From NCBI RefSeq assembly GCF_002234675.1, contig NC_019862.2:30758389-30822388 (forward strand): a stretch of 64,000 bases of DNA, written 5' to 3'. Of this stretch, positions 11,620-23,975 are shown in pieces (within the stretch, counting starts at the first letter, position 1; each line of letters opens with the position of its first letter). This DNA comes from Oryzias latipes (taxonomy: Eukaryota > Chordata > Actinopteri > Beloniformes > Adrianichthyidae). The notes below the pieces were generated by a model. That model was given only the letters and a program-made list of their open reading frames with translations. It did no database searches and had not been told where the DNA came from. The translations under genes were made by a program, and so were the position numbers.

Positions 11620-12853
11620 GTCTCATCTCATTTACAAGACTCTGATTGGCAAAACGGAAGGAGGGAATACTTCGAGGATCTCCTCAATCCCACTGACATG
11701 TCTTCTTTTGAGGAAGCAGAGGATGAGGACTTTGGGGTGAGGCTGTCCATCACCAGGGCTGAAGTCATTGAGGTAGTCAACGAGCTCCTCAGTGGCAGGG
11801 TCCAGGAGTGGAGGAAGTCCGCCCCGAGTACCTCAAGTCTCTGGATGCTGTGGGAGTGTCTGACACGTCTCTGCAGCATCGCGTGGCAGTCGGGAACTGT
11901 ACCACTGGACTGGCAGACAGGGGTGGTGGTTCCCCTCTTTAAGAAGGGGGACTGGAGGGTGTGTTCCAACTACCGGGGAATCACACTCCTCAGCCTTCCT
12001 TTGCAAGGGTACTGGAGAGGAGAGTCCGTCCGATAGTCGAACCTCAGATTCAGGAACAACAGTGCGGTTTCCGTCTGAACTCCCACAAACCCTCCAGCAC
12101 CCTCTTTAGGACCCTCTTTAGGGTGCTGGAGGGATTATGGGAGTTCGCTCATCCAGTCCATATGTGTTCTGTGTATTTGGAGATGGCGTTCGACCGCGTC
12201 CCCCGCTGTATCCTGTGGGGGGTGCTCTGGGAGTATGGGGTCCGGCCTCGCTGAGGGTTGTCCGGTGTCTGTATGACCAGAGTAGGAGCTTGGTTCGCAT
12301 AGCCGGCAGAGAGTCAGACCTGTTCCCAGTGCATGTTGGACTCTGGCAGGGCTGCCCTTTATCTCCAGTTCTGTTCATAGTTTTAATGGACAGAATTTTT
12401 AGGTGTGGCTAGAGGCCGGGGGGAGACTGGCTTGGGGACCACAGGATTTCCTCTCTGTTCTTTGCAGACGATGTTGTCCTGTTGTCTTCGTTGAGCCGGG
12501 ACCTCCAGCGTGCATTGGCGCAGTTTGCGGCCGATTGTGAACCGGCTGGGATGAGGGTCAACATCAATAAGTCTGAGGCCATAGTTCTTGAACGGAGAAA
12601 GGCAGTTTGTCCTCTCTGGGTGGGTGGAGTGTCCTTGCCCCAGGTGGAGGAGTTAAAATATCTTGAGGTCTTGTTTATGGGTGAGGGACGATTGGAGCGT
12701 GAGATTGACAGGTGGATTGGTGTGGCGTCCGTTGTTAACATCTCTACCAGTTCTTGTAGATTGTGTTCTGGTGATTTTCTCACTATGGTTGCAGCCGTGG
12801 TTCGTACCACCCTGGGCCGCTCCTCAATGTTTTTTCCTGCCCCCTATGACTAA
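11620..12853 (+). mobile_element. Rex3 (RTE-clade) retrotransposon fragment, broken
   Basis: A reverse transcriptase fragment spread over several plus-strand frames by frameshifts (11617-12036, 11961-12254, 12137-12412, 12482-12853). Residues DWQTGVVVPLFKKGDWRVCS and NYRGITLLSL are typical of fish RTE/Rex3. The bases TGGCAGACAGGGGTGGTGGT at 11912 agree with the conserved Rex3 site I remember being used as a PCR primer, and CAGGGCTGCCCTTT is near 12347. The catalytic box FADD is intact at 12461-12472, but the frame is broken before it and the C-terminal part after about 12853 is missing. The endonuclease region is absent, so the copy is dead. Confidence 0.8.
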
Positions 12854-12859
12854 AGTGAG

Positions 12860-14182
12860 TTGCAGAAAACCTTGAAGTTGTGCATTTTTCTCTCCTCAGC
12901 TGCCTTTAAGACATCTTTGATAGATGTGGTTTGAGATGGATGCAGATGTTTTGAATAGTTTTTATGGGTCTTCTTCTATCTTTTTATTGTAAACATTAAC
13001 TTAGTGCCTCCTGTAGACTTTTTATTGTAAACACAGATGTGTGAATGTTGCCTTTTTTATTGATTTGTAAATTATATTACATTGGCATTCTGTTGTATTG
13101 TGGCTGCAAACTCAAGTTTTATGTAAAAAATAAATTGTTTTCCATTGACCTACCTGGATCGATAAGAGGAGGATTCCTTGCGGCAGCCATATGAGCATGA
13201 CGGGAACCGCTAAAGGTGCGGCTGTTACTCTCTACAACCCTCCACGGGCCTGGACAACCCAAAAACCCTCAGCTTCCAGACGGGCGCATGTCAACCAGGC
13301 TTATGGCAGAGATCCATCAGACTCTGGTTGGAGATTATAGGATAACAGAAAAACTGGAACCAAAGCAGTTTTATGTATACATCTTTACATTTATTAATGC
13401 ATATTTTTAAGTGACTTTTATGTCTTTTTCTCTTCTACCTGCCCCCCCCCCCGACCACCTACTACCCAACCCGTCCATCTGTCCATCCATCTACCTTTCT
13501 GTCTGTCTTCCTATGACTTGTCCTATTCTATTTCTATTCTATTCTATTTAAAATGTGTTCAAATTTTAGATAAATCATCACATTACGGTGTTAATAACAT
13601 TAAATAATCCCAAAGCAGAACAAGCAAAAAAAACATTAAATACATTTTTTTTAATAGTCAAAATGCAAAACTAATTAATGAAAAAGTTAGTTTTACACAA
13701 AATCTGTTCTCAACTACCGTAGTAAAAATAATTGTAAAAATGAATTGGATAAAAACCTAAATAAACTATAAACATGTAAAAAGACATTATTTTTTTGCAA
13801 TAGGACAGAGGAAGTTCACAAGCAGACAGTGGATTTTTAAGTTGTTGACTTTCAGTTTCTAGCAATAAAGACAAAAAGGATCATGTGAAAAAGTGAAAAA
13901 CAAACAGAATATAAATCTATTTGTTTTATTCAACGTTTACTACCAACTAGTATAAATGTTTTTGTAAAAATTAGTCTTAAAGTTTACAGAAAGAAAAAAG
14001 GAAAACTAAAAAGGTGTGCAGGTCAGAATTATCAGCTGTCAGGCTTCTTTTGTGCTACTGACGTCCGGGTATATTGTACTTGTTAAAATTACGATTTATG
14101 TTTTTTTTGGAAGATATTTACAGTTGAAAATAACATTAGGAAATAAATGGCTCTCCTCTTGGCAAAACGATACTAATACTAT
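12860..14182. other. intergenic, no supported gene
   Basis: AT-rich. Contains an isolated AATAAA at 13127-13132 and a 49-codon open frame (13191-13340) with protein-like composition but no recognisable family. A C-run lies at 13443-13452. Confidence 0.45.
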
Positions 14183-15035
14183 TTAACCCTTGTGTTATCC
14201 TATGACCCCCCCCTTACATTGACGTGTTATTCCTACCATGATGAGGTGGATAAAGGTGAAGAGGATTTCATGTAATCCATGGACCTGGCTTTCATTTAAT
14301 TTTTTACTACCACTATTTATTTATTTATTTGGTTATTTATTTATTTTTAATTATCCATTTTATCTTGTTTTATGAACTTACACTAGATTTTAATGTGTTA
14401 TTTTAATTTTAATTTATCTTCTTTCAATCTTTCACTGTTTATTGCTTTTAATCAAGATGTTCATTGTTTCAATCTCTTTTATATTTTTCATTCTCTTTTT
14501 TTATTTTTTCCGGTGCTTCCTCAGCTGGGACCTCTCCCTCTGGGTCGGATGCTGTTCAGCCTCTGCGGCTCTGGATGGGGACCTGCATCACCTCTTAGCT
14601 GTGGTGGAGCGGTCCCCGTGCATTTGGCTGGTCATGCAGCTGTTCACAGAGGGGAGGTTTTAATTATCAGCGTTTTCGTGCTCAGCCTATTTCTTATTTC
14701 TCAATTCTTATTGTCTTTCCCCATCAATGAGGGGGTGGGAGATGTGTAAGAAGTGGGGGGTTGTGTAGGTACGGGGAGGGGGGCCCTATTTTGATTTATT
14801 TTTTGTGCTAGTTTATTTTAATCTTCATGCTTGTTTTACATTATTTATTTTGTTTTGTTTTAATGTAAAGCACTTTGTGTTGTTATTTCATATGAAAAGT
14901 GCTTTACAAATAAAGTTTGATTGATTGATTGACCAGTGAAGATCACAAATTATTGAAGAAAAAGGTTCACCGCACAGTCTTGTGGGGTCTAGATGACCCA
15001 ACTCCCAATGTTAAAGTGCCTAGCACAAGGTTTAA
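14183..15035. mobile_element. piggyBac-like MITE, copy 2, split by a retroelement
   Basis: TTAA at 14183-14186 and 15032-15035 bounds termini CCCTTGTGTTATCCTA and the degenerate complement TAGCACAAGG. The interior matches copy 1 in reverse order and is interrupted at about 14290-14932 by a retrotransposed tail. Confidence 0.7.
14290..14932 (+). mobile_element. non-LTR retroelement 3' tail, 5'-truncated
   Basis: Inserted in the MITE around it. It ends with the stem AAAGCACTTTGTGTT, AAAAGTGCTTTACAAATAAA and a (TTGA)n tail at about 14917-14932. Such hairpin plus short tandem tails are the 3' ends of L2/Rex-type LINEs and the SINEs that use their enzyme. The flanks ACC on each side suggest a very short target duplication. 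No reverse transcriptase frame is left. Confidence 0.6.
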
Positions 15036-16129
15036 ACAAAATCAAAACATATCTTGACAACCAGAAGTATTTAAAGCAGATATCAAATAAAAGTGTACAG
15101 TTTTTATAAATTATTTTATATTGATTTTATTCTACATTTTTATAAATCAAAAGTTTTCTGATTAATTCGCCGCCTTTGACCTGGTTTGACCTACTTTAGC
15201 AAAAGCAACTGCAAGTACAACACCGCCACCTAGCGGAGTTGTGGAGAACCTGTAGCAGGATGGCTCAGGACTGGCACGTGGGAAATGGGTAGGTAATATT
15301 TTTCAAAGCCAACAACAACAGAATCAAAAATAATGTATTTCAATAAAAAGCCAGCATTTCAACTGTGAACAGACCAGGCCTTGCAGTAGAAAAGGTGCAG
15401 AGAAACAGATATATTCAAGCTCAGATTTACTCTGCACATTGGTCTAAGCCAGATACCTGCCATCTTTTCTTAGATGCAAGTTCATCAAAGTCTGGGGTCA
15501 GAATCTGAGCCGAGGAAAACCTCGTATTTTAGCAGGAATGTCCTCGAAGCTCCTGTTGTCCATCTTTCTTTTGGCCATTTTTGTGGAGGGTGAATTGAAT
15601 TTGTCTGATGAGGGAGCATAGCTGTCAGTGACTGTCAACACAAAAAAAAGGAGCGCCTGCCGGTTTCGACTACGCGTCAACGTACTAGCAAAGCATTGAG
15701 GGATTTGTAGCATTAGCAGTACAGGATACATCGTGGGCCAGCTCTAATGCACATTTAGTATGATCTCGTGGGCCAATTATAATTACACTACGGGCCAAAT
15801 TTGGCCCCTGGGCACATGTGCAGCATGTGACCCCACCCTTCGATTGATGTATTATTGCTGTAACTTAGAAGATCCAGGACCAAAATCTCCTGGAGGACCG
15901 CTGCAAGAAACAGCAGCAAAAGTAAAACTATCTCTTGACTGAGACCAACACCAACGTCAGGGAGGATAAATTTTTTCACCTTTTAAAAATCAGATTATTA
16001 TGACAAAAATCAAAGGATGGAGAAAGAAAAGCTTGACCTTTAACATGCGTCTTTAGTGACACCTAGTGGCATAATTCCTAAACTCCAACCAAACCAAATG
16101 ATTATTTTTCTGTTCTAGTTGTGAAATGA
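15036..16129. other. intergenic, nothing recognised
   Basis: No supported exon, RNA gene or clear repeat boundary. Confidence 0.45.
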
Positions 16130-16425
16130 ACAGGCTGAACGGTTGGGTAGCGGTGAGCACTCTTGCCTCCCATTGAGAGTTTGAATCCCTGCTTTCTGTG
16201 AGGAGTTGACATGTTCTCCTCGTTCAGACGTGGGTTTTCTTCAGCTTCCTCCCACAGTCCACAAACATTCTTCATAGGTTCAGTGATCCTACATCGTCTC
16301 CTCTATGAGGATGAGGAAGCGTCGTTTGTGGCCCTGCAATGAATCCCACCTTCACTCAAGAAACCCTGTGACCCCGACTGGGACTGGGACTGAAAAAAGG
16401 GTTAGGAAGATGGATGGATAGGAAG
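16130..16425 (+). repeat. diverged tRNA-related SINE-type repeat
   Basis: Same order as the copy at 62402-62795: GGGTAGCGGTGAGCACTCTTGCC, of which the first 20 bases resemble an A box, then GTTTGAATCCCTG (B-box-like), GTGGGTTTTCTTC, GCTTCCTCCCACAGTCC, and an end in AAGATGGATGGATAGG. Diverged and inactive. Confidence 0.55.
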
Positions 16426-16534
16426 TATGCCTACCATTTCCATCATTGTCAAATAAATGATCAAAATGTATCCAATAATACTAAAATGCTAAGGGCTACT
16501 GCTGAAGGTAAATCACTGGATGATTTTCTGTGAC

Positions 16535-17230
16535 GAGCAGCCGTGTGTCTGCATTTTGGTTTACAAAAATTTCAAACAACACCAGCCAGCGACCCGCCAT
16601 CCTCACCTGCTAGCCTCCTGCAGTATTTAGTTTTCTGCAACAATTTAAGCATCAAGTGTAAATCATAACTTTATTTATGTTGAAACGCATTAATTGTTTG
16701 AAGAATATGACCCGACTCCGAAAGGGATGAAATGGCTTTAGAAGATGAATGAGTTTATGAATGAGACAGAAATGCTTCCACGTTTCTGCAGATGATCTGA
16801 AGCTAAAGTACAAACAATCTGTTGTTGGCACAAAAGTAAGGCTCCTCTGATATCCCATCATCCCTTTGTTTACCCCTCCTGCTAGCTTACTGCCTCTCAC
16901 AACCCCAACCCAACATTACCAGTGCAGCAAAAATGGCGAGCAGTATCAAAGCTGTCCGGCCATACGGTTTAGATCCAGATTCCAGCTCAGACCAGAAAAA
17001 CAAAGACGTTCATGGATCCATTTGTCTGCAGGTGGGTGAATCAGAATGGAGTGGAGTAGGAAGACTTTGGCCCATTCCTTTCAGTGTCTACGTCACAACT
17101 GAGATACTTTTCAAACAGCATTTTTTCCTCCGCTCCCAATTCATCCTGATTTGATTAAAGCAGTACTCAGAAACGCCGTTTTAATTTTAACTTCTTTTAT
17201 AGAGTGCCTCCACCTAAGGAAAAATGCTAC
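16535..17230 (+). repeat. dispersed repeat family B, copy 2, with a P2X7-tail-like segment
   Basis: Contains CCCCAACCCAACATTACC and AAAAATGGCGAGCAGTATC. From 16933 an open frame reads VRPYGLDPDSSSDQKNKDVH and then SEWSGVGRLWPIP. The order 'PY.(F)EPD.SSDEEN', then 'LQV..(S/D)W', then 'C.CG.C.PMP' is that of the cytoplasmic tail of fish P2X7-like proteins as I know the family. Here the expected cysteines are replaced, so it would be a decayed copy. The P2X7 link is an inference. Confidence 0.5.
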
Positions 17231-17460
17231 AAGAACATGTTAACCCTAACACCAAAGACATAATTTACATTGGAGGGAATCTTTCAGTTTGCAAAATAAT
17301 GTACAAACAGAATAAAATTTTGAAAAATAACAAACATTAAAAAATAACAATATATATAATATATATTATATCAAATAATTAAAAGGGAAAAAAAGTATGT
17401 GCATCCCATATAGAACAATAAGAAAACATATTTTTAGCTCAATTGGGCTATAACTGCACA

Positions 17461-17490
17461 CCAACTCACGCGAGAAATCGCGTGAGTTGG
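17461..17490. promoter_or_regulatory. perfect inverted repeat in the gclm 5' flank
   Basis: CCAACTCACGCGA, a 4-base spacer GAAA, and its exact complement TCGCGTGAGTTGG. It lies 198 bases upstream of the gclm start codon, within the CpG-rich promoter region (about 17440-17687). No standard antioxidant response element is visible in that stretch. A factor site, a DNA cruciform or a hairpin in the 5' UTR are all possible; the role is unknown. Confidence 0.5.
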
Positions 17491-17687
17491 AGTGCGAGAG
17501 TTTAGTGCAGTCAATGCAGCTAACCCGCCGCGAGGGCGAGTGCTCCTGACATCCCTTCGTCCGGGACCGTCCGCCCGCCCTGCTGTCAGCACTGTCCGAC
17601 CCTAAGTCTTTACGAAGCGGACCGCGACCCGTTTCTATTCGGCGCATTTACTCGGGCTAACCAGCTGCTAGATTGGAAAAGCGCCTC

Positions 17688-20600
17688 ATGGATCCTCAAA
17701 ACACTGAAGCCAAAGTGCTGCTGAGCCGCGCCAAGACGTTCCGGCTCCACACCGGGAATTTGGTGAACCGGAGTCGGCTGAAAAAGAAGTGCCCGGGCTC
17801 CACCAGCGAGGAGGTAAGGAGCTGTCAGAGGAGGAGCGGGAGCGGCGGTGTGTCCGAGTCGGCTAGCTTAGCCCACAAGTTCGGCTACCTGGCTAAAAAG
17901 AGAAATTCCCCACGGATAGTCACAATATAGAGGTGAAACAACCCGCGTGACGGTTCCCGTGCACCTGTGAATGTCTAAAACCATTTGTGGGGATAAAGTG
18001 ATCACAAAGAATAAAATACGGTAAAGAAAGCAAAGGTGTACAGTCTGCTAAATCACAATGACATTGCAGGTTTTGACAAAAACCGCTGACCACGAGAGAA
18101 AAACCAGTGAAGCTGAAACACATGCATGGAATTCCGGAAGCTGCCGCCTCTTCTGTGGATCATTTACCTAAAAAAGCCTGACAGGAAGAACTCTGTCTGT
18201 CCTGGACTGTCCCACCGTCTGCTTATTTTCACAACAGTTCACTTTATCCTCCTATTTTTCTTGTTTAGCAAATAGATTTGGCCTTTTCTTGGAATTAAAA
18301 TGTGTAAAGAAAGCGGAAGTTGCTTTAGACGCTTATCAAAATAAAAGCAACATAAAAAGAAGTATTTCATTGAACTCCACCATTAGGCCAATTATAAAAC
18401 AACACTATTGATGTGAACTCTATTTCTAGGAAATATAACAAGTCTGCAGTTTTCCTTCATTACATAAGCTTTATTTCTGTTGTGGGCATCGTTGGAGGAC
18501 TAAATTTAGATTTAGTCAGTGAGATGCTGTAGTTTGTGTTAGATGTAATCATTTCCTGCTTTTGTTTTTGGATTTCATTTTTCATGTGACATCTCTGCTT
18601 TTTCAGCTTCGAGACTGCATTCAAGCCACAATGAGTGACTGGGTGTCCATGAAAAAAGCAGCTTCACCGGTGAGAAGACGCCTCTCATCTGTTAAAGGGC
18701 CCACATCATGCAAAATCATCTGCTCTCTGAGCACCAGCCCCTCCCAATCCACAAAAACGAGCGGGTTCTCACATGGTGACATCACAAAGTGAGGAACCGC
18801 CCCTTCCAGGAAGAGTCTGCGCCACCAGCCCCGCCCCCAGGCTGACACACACTTCCTCCGTGGAGCTAGCAGTGATCGGCTGAACGTTTTCATTTTCAAT
18901 GCACAACACGAACATCCATCTTTGTAAAAGTTCGGATGTTTTTGTTTTCGTGCGAGAAACTCTGACATCATGAAATGGGCGACACCCACAAAGAGAGAAA
19001 GTCGGAGCCTCAGACATTGAATTGTTTTAGTTCCTGCTAGGAAAATGAGCTGCAAAAATGACAAATGTTTCATAAAAAAATGCGTTCTTTAGTGGTAATA
19101 TATGGTCATATATGTGGATAGAGTTTACTCTGAAAGGTTTAAGAAAAAGCAGGATATAGGCCCTTTAATGTGATAATCCCAAGTTTTTCACAGTGTCGGT
19201 CCATGTTTTGTGTGTTGTTTTTTTAAACTGTGGCGTGAGCGGGCTGGACTTTAAAGTGGATTGGCTTCGGCGTTGAAGGAACTGAAAGTGATGAGCATGA
19301 AAGGGGGGGTTTCTGAAAAGACGCTGTCAGAATGGATGTTCATGCAGAAATCCTGCGTTAAAGTGCTTTAGCAAAGGTAGTTTAGGAGATTTCTAGGGGG
19401 AAATTCTCCTCTTGAGGATTTTTCTCTAAATCCTTTCCCGGATGGGAATGGGAATGTTTTTCTAGATCAGGTTCTGAAACGACATAAAGTTGTTTGTGGA
19501 GACCCACAAGGCCTGCTGAGCTCAGCTAATCTGCCTCTTTTATTCCCACATCCACTAGACTGGAAGGGGGCGGAGTTAAGCCGCCTTCTCCTCAAAACAG
19601 TGCCGGCCCGTTTTAGTCAGAACAGCCTTTTCTTGCTGTTTAAGGAATCGGATGTTTCATGACGTGGGACCAGCTTCACGCTAAATGGGACCTTCTTCTT
19701 TTTGTTTTTTGGCCTGTTAGGGTTTACATTTTCATAAACGAGACATTTTTCTGAATTGTGTCAAACATGGGATTGTTGAAGTGAAATCTCCTGTTTTCAG
19801 GGTTTTCCAGACGTTCTGGACTGCTCTTTACCTGAAGCAACAGAGACGATCACGCCGGAGGAGAGGGAGGAGCTGAAGGTTTCAGGTCAGTGTCTCTCCA
19901 CTGTGAAATTAATGAAAGATTTCAAAGATCCACACAGATCACATTGGGATCTATTTTCAAAGTGTTCCCAGTGGCTTTTTAATTATGATTAAACAATAAA
20001 AAATCACCTGAAATTCACCTGTGAGTTGTAGGCGGGACTATTGGTGCAGAGCACCGCCACCCTTCCCGTCCCTGTTACTCTGTTTACATGCTCTCCTGCT
20101 AGCTTAAAGCCCCCCCCCAACCTGACAGTAGCGGTGCAACAGAAACGGCGAGCACCATCGGCGCTACAGTTTTGAGCCAGACGCCAGCTCGGACGAGGAA
20201 AACGAAGACGAGGATGGAGCAGAGCAGGGAGCTGGTGGCCCCCCAGCGTATTTTCTGCATCACACATACCATCTTTTTCTTCTGCTCCTGATTCACAACG
20301 ATTCCAATAAAGATTTACCCAGATGTACAATTTTAGGCTTAATTCTCTTTATAGATGTCCTCCAGCATCAGAAAAATGTTACCAGAAAATGTTCAAAACA
20401 CCAAAAACACATTTTTTAGCAGAGTGGGTCTTGAACCAACTGATCCTTCCTGCACTGGAAGGATTTTCTGAGAGATGCTTTCTAGCAAATACCAAGTATC
20501 AAGGAGAGCAGAACTTAGCTTTTTTTTCTTATCTTATTTTAATTTTGCGTTGAGTCATAAATCAAGGTGTCATTTAAAGAGCCACTCCAATGAAAATAGT

Positions 20601-23600
20601 ATTTTTGGTGTTCTTAAAATGTTCTTGTTGTATTTTTCTGATCATGGAGGACATGTATAAAATAATTTTAAACAAAAACGGCGTTTTTGAATATTTCTTT
20701 CTTCCAATCTTGTTGGAACAGGATGTTTGAAGTTGGGACTTACTTAGTCGTAAGTTTCGGGGCAAAGTCTCGTTTTGTCTCCAATTCTAAATTCTCCACT
20801 TGCAGACAAATACATCTGTGTAGATCTGTTGCTACGGTAACGTTACACTCAAGCTTTATTTATTCGTTTAGCGCCTTTCATTTTGACTGAAAACAGAGCG
20901 CTTTACATAAAAGCAAATAAAATAGCCATAAAATATAAAAACTAAGAGAGTATCAACAAAGGCATGCTGGGAAATTAGCTAGGCTAACCTCTACGCCAAC
21001 AGTTAAAAGCACATTTCCAATGACCTACTGCCGATGTGCAGACAATGTCTTTTTTTTTTGTTTTAGCTAAAAACTGCTTTATCATAATTAAAAGCCAGCT
21101 GGGAAGGACTTTACAGTAAATCCGGCTGCAGTGGGTCTTAAAGGCAGCAGCATCTCCCTCAGAATGTGCCGGTTGATGGTTCCCCGTCTTTGCAGTGAAG
21201 CTCTTCCTGTGCGAGGCGGGCCAGTCCGCCATCGGAGACGCTGTGGATTTGGGTGAGTTTTGCATCTCAGACATTTGCCGTGTCACCCCGAGTCTTCCCT
21301 GCGACCACGCTCTTCATCTCCGTCTCTCATCTCCAGCTTGTCAGACTCTGGCAGTGTCCCAGCTGGACTCGGTCATCATCGCGCCGCCTCCGCCTCTGGA
21401 GGCTGACCAGAGTCTGGCTCACCTGCAGCCGGCGTGGGAGCAGCTGGAGGCTCTGGTCAGGAGCCAGAAGATAGCAGCCATCGGGACGTCCGACCTGGAC
21501 AAAGACCTGCTGGAGCAGCTGTACAACTGGGCCCAGGTGGGGGGGGGGGCGTTTCATGGAAACGCTGACGCTGCGTCACAGCAGGTTTGACATGTTTGGT
21601 CTCTGAGGGAAGCTGTGCAGGTAAATGATGCTATTCAAACTCAAATGGATTTGCATCACAGTTCTTAACATCTTATCTTTCCATATTGGATAAAATCCTA
21701 AAACTAAGGTTCTTCCTGTACCTTTTCAAAAGATACCACTAAAGGTCACAGAACAGGATCTTCACTTTATCCTGTGAAAAACAACATTTATGACTGAGGA
21801 CATGAATAAAAACAATCCCATTTCTTCTCTGTGACTAAGATTTTTATTTTAATTCTGTAGCAAAATAACTTAATTTCATATTTTTGTCAACATTTTAAAT
21901 CATTGAGAAAATCCAATATTAATGTTTTGTATTTAATGAGGCAAAAATAGCTTTTCTCTTGGTATTTAATGGAAAAAAACATTAATTTCATCATGTTGTG
22001 GAATAAAAGTTAACACATTTTTCAATTTAAATAATTAGTTCTGGCAAAACAACCAAACAAAATTAGTTTTCAATAGACAAGAATTGGATATTGGATCAAA
22101 TTCTAGAATTCAGTTTACTCCGGACTCTGTGAATTGAAATGAAATGGTTCATGCCGGCTTTCAGCTCAGAGGCGGGGACCAATCATGTCGGGCATCCTCA
22201 TCCCAGACGTGTTTGGTTGATGTTTGCCCCCTCATGTCTTCTCTGGGAGCAGGTCAAGCCCAGCAGCAACCAGGTCAACCTGGCCTCCTGCTGCGTCATG
22301 CCCCCTGACCTGACGGCCTTCGCCAAAGACTTCGACATCCAGCTGCTGACGCACAGCGACCCCAAAGGTCAGATTTCCACGTCCTTTGAACGGCTAACGT
22401 CCTTCCAGTCTTTATTATTATTATTTCCATTGCCAACAGACATGGACCGTGTCTGACAGCTGGAGCGAGGGCGTGTGACGCCACCCATAGAAAACCGTTT
22501 ACTTCTGACTCCAATGAATGAAATCGATGCAGCCGACCTTCTTTGGGTGCCACAGACGCCGCCATGTAGGAACCAGAAAACGTCATTATGCATTGGCCCG
22601 ACATTTTTAATGGCAACCACTCTTGCCAATCAGGAGTAAGCTTGTTGATAGGCCACACCCCTACCAGTCCAAAGCTGGCTCCGGAGAATCAAGTGTTTTT
22701 AACATAGATTAAGCACCACCTACTTTTTTTGAGGCATCTGATTGGCTGTTCTGACCAATAGAATAACTAATAGCTGTTTATTTCTCTATAGTCTATGGGA
22801 TTTTGGCGTCTTGGAGTCAGCTGGTACTTCCTGTTTGGGACTCCTGTTTTCTTTGTGTTTATCTGATTCTATTACAGACACTTTGATAAGAATGACGGTA
22901 CCGTGATTTAGCTGCAACTAAAGCCGTTCTCTGAAAAGTCCCGCCCCTTTAACTGTCTCCACCAATCGTTCTTGGAGTCTTAATCACATGTCATCAGTCG
23001 GACAGACGTCGAAACATGTCAGCTATGTGACGAAAACACAACCGTGTCTGACAACAGAATATCCTAGGAAGTCAATTAATAATAATGGTTTAGTTTTAGC
23101 TAGGTTAACTTGTAGACGAGTAGATCCATGAAGGTCTCTGTTTTCCTTGGGGGTGGGAGGGGCTGTCAGCTGGTGGGAAACCGTGTAAAAAACAAACAGG
23201 GATGATGGGAAGCTGAACGGTCCCACACACAACCCACACCTGCTGCTCTGCAGAGACTCCTAGAAGAGGTCAGGTGTTTGGATTTTTGGCTAAAAGCGTC
23301 ATAAGAAGGCTCTGAAAACCCATCAAAAGACTTTCTTTAAGACGTTGGAGATGATTCTCCAGACCAGAAGCTTTTAATAATAATAATAATAATAATGGAT
23401 TGGATTTATCTGCGCTTTTCAAGACACCCAAAGCGCTTACATTATGTCCATTATTCATTCACTCCTCATTCATACTTGGTGATGGTAAGCTACGGTTGTA
23501 GCCACAGGTGCCCTGGGGCAGACTGACAGAGGCGTGGCTGCCATTTCGCGCCTACGGCCCCTCTGACCATCACCGGGATCATCCATACACATTCACACAC

Positions 23601-23975
23601 CAGTGGAGCCACACTGGAGGCAAGGAGGGTGAAGTGTCTTGCCCAAGGACACAACGACATTTTGGCTGGTGGGAGCAGGGATCGAACCGCCAACCCTTCG
23701 ATCATTGGACGACCCGCTCAACCACCTGTGCCACTGTCGTCCCTTTTGCAGTGAATAATCCTGAAAACCGAACAGACTTGTCACCACTCTGGATTCTTTT
23801 TGCAGAGTTGATGTCGGCAGAGTCCTTCCTGGAGGCCATGCGGGAGGGAGCGCGGGACCAGAGCCTCAGCGGCTGGAGGCTGGAGTGGGTCCTCCGCTAC
23901 TCCGTCATCGTCAAGAGCCGGGGCATTTTCAAATCCAAAGGCTACCTTGTCAGTGCGAAGAGGGTGGACCCCTAG
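17688..23975 (+). CDS. gclm: glutamate-cysteine ligase regulatory (modifier) subunit
   Basis: Binds the catalytic subunit GCLC in the cytosol, raising its affinity for glutamate and relieving glutathione feedback: the rate-limiting step of glutathione synthesis. Seven exons join in phase: 17688-17813, 18607-18669, 19801-19885, 21196-21252, 21337-21536, 22253-22367, 23806-23975. They give 271 residues against 274 in human. The start ATG at 17688 opens MDPQNTEAKVLLSRAKT, matching the family N-terminus. Diagnostic blocks are AIGTSDLDKDLLEQLY (exon 5), NQVNLASCCVMPPDLTAFAK (exon 6) and LRYSVIVKSRG near the end. The fold is aldo-keto reductase-like but non-catalytic. Exon 5's donor is followed by a run of G. 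Introns 3 and 6 are filled with repeats; a SINE ends about 60 bases before exon 7. dnttip2 follows head-to-tail 1.4 kb downstream, as in human. All key regions look intact. Confidence 0.96.
19930..20440 (+). repeat. dispersed repeat family B, copy 3 (gclm intron 3)
   Basis: Has the shared TTTTTAATTATGATT start, the CAGAAACGGCGAGCACC phrase and a coding-like stretch FEPDASSDEENEDEDGA around 20173-20220, then CACAACGATTCCAATAAAG. The acidic 'EPD.SSDEEN' motif is the best preserved in the window. Confidence 0.6.
20570..21110 (-). repeat. inverted family B copy with a LINE tail inserted
   Basis: Reads as the reverse of the same family: GCCACTCCAATGAAAATAG, CATGGAGGACATGTATAAAA, then at the far end TAGCTAAAAACTGCTTTATC and AATTAAAAGCCAG. 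Around 20856-20915 a LINE-tail-like segment (TTTAGCGCCTTTCATTTTGA and AGAGCGCTTTACATAAAAG) interrupts it. A shorter relative of the first part lies near 51700-51840. Confidence 0.45.
22440..22850 (-). repeat. dispersed repeat family A, inverted copy (gclm intron 6)
   Basis: The reverse complement carries the family A phrases in order, including the complement of CTCCAAGAAGCCAAAATCCC near 22798-22817 and of TTCTATGGG near 22486. It lies in intron 6 between exons 6 and 7. Confidence 0.55.
23080..23235 (-). repeat. family B fragment with P2X7-tail-like frame
   Basis: On the minus strand this reads PKENRDLHGSTRLQVN, parallel to QKNKDVHGSICLQV in the 16.9 kb copy and EENKDVHGCVSLQV in the 42.5 kb copy. 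A GGGATGATGGGAAG phrase also links it to the family. It is a short fragment. Confidence 0.5.
23376..23745 (-). repeat. tRNA-derived SINE (gclm intron 6)
   Basis: Begins with a (TAA)n run at 23376-23395, the tail of a minus-strand insertion, followed by CTTTTCAAGACACCCAAAGC. It ends with GGGATCGAACCGCCAACCC and CCACCTGTGCCACTG, the reverse of tRNA-type B and A boxes. It ends about 60 bases before gclm exon 7, close enough to matter for the branch point region. Confidence 0.7.

Noticed and set aside
13191-13340. 49-codon plus frame with protein-like composition
   Set aside because: No family, no splice support, single short frame in intergenic DNA.
17581-17591. MARE-like palindrome TGCTGTCAGCA upstream of gclm
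   Set aside because: It lacks the central bases of a true Maf/NRF2 element, so it cannot be called an antioxidant response element.
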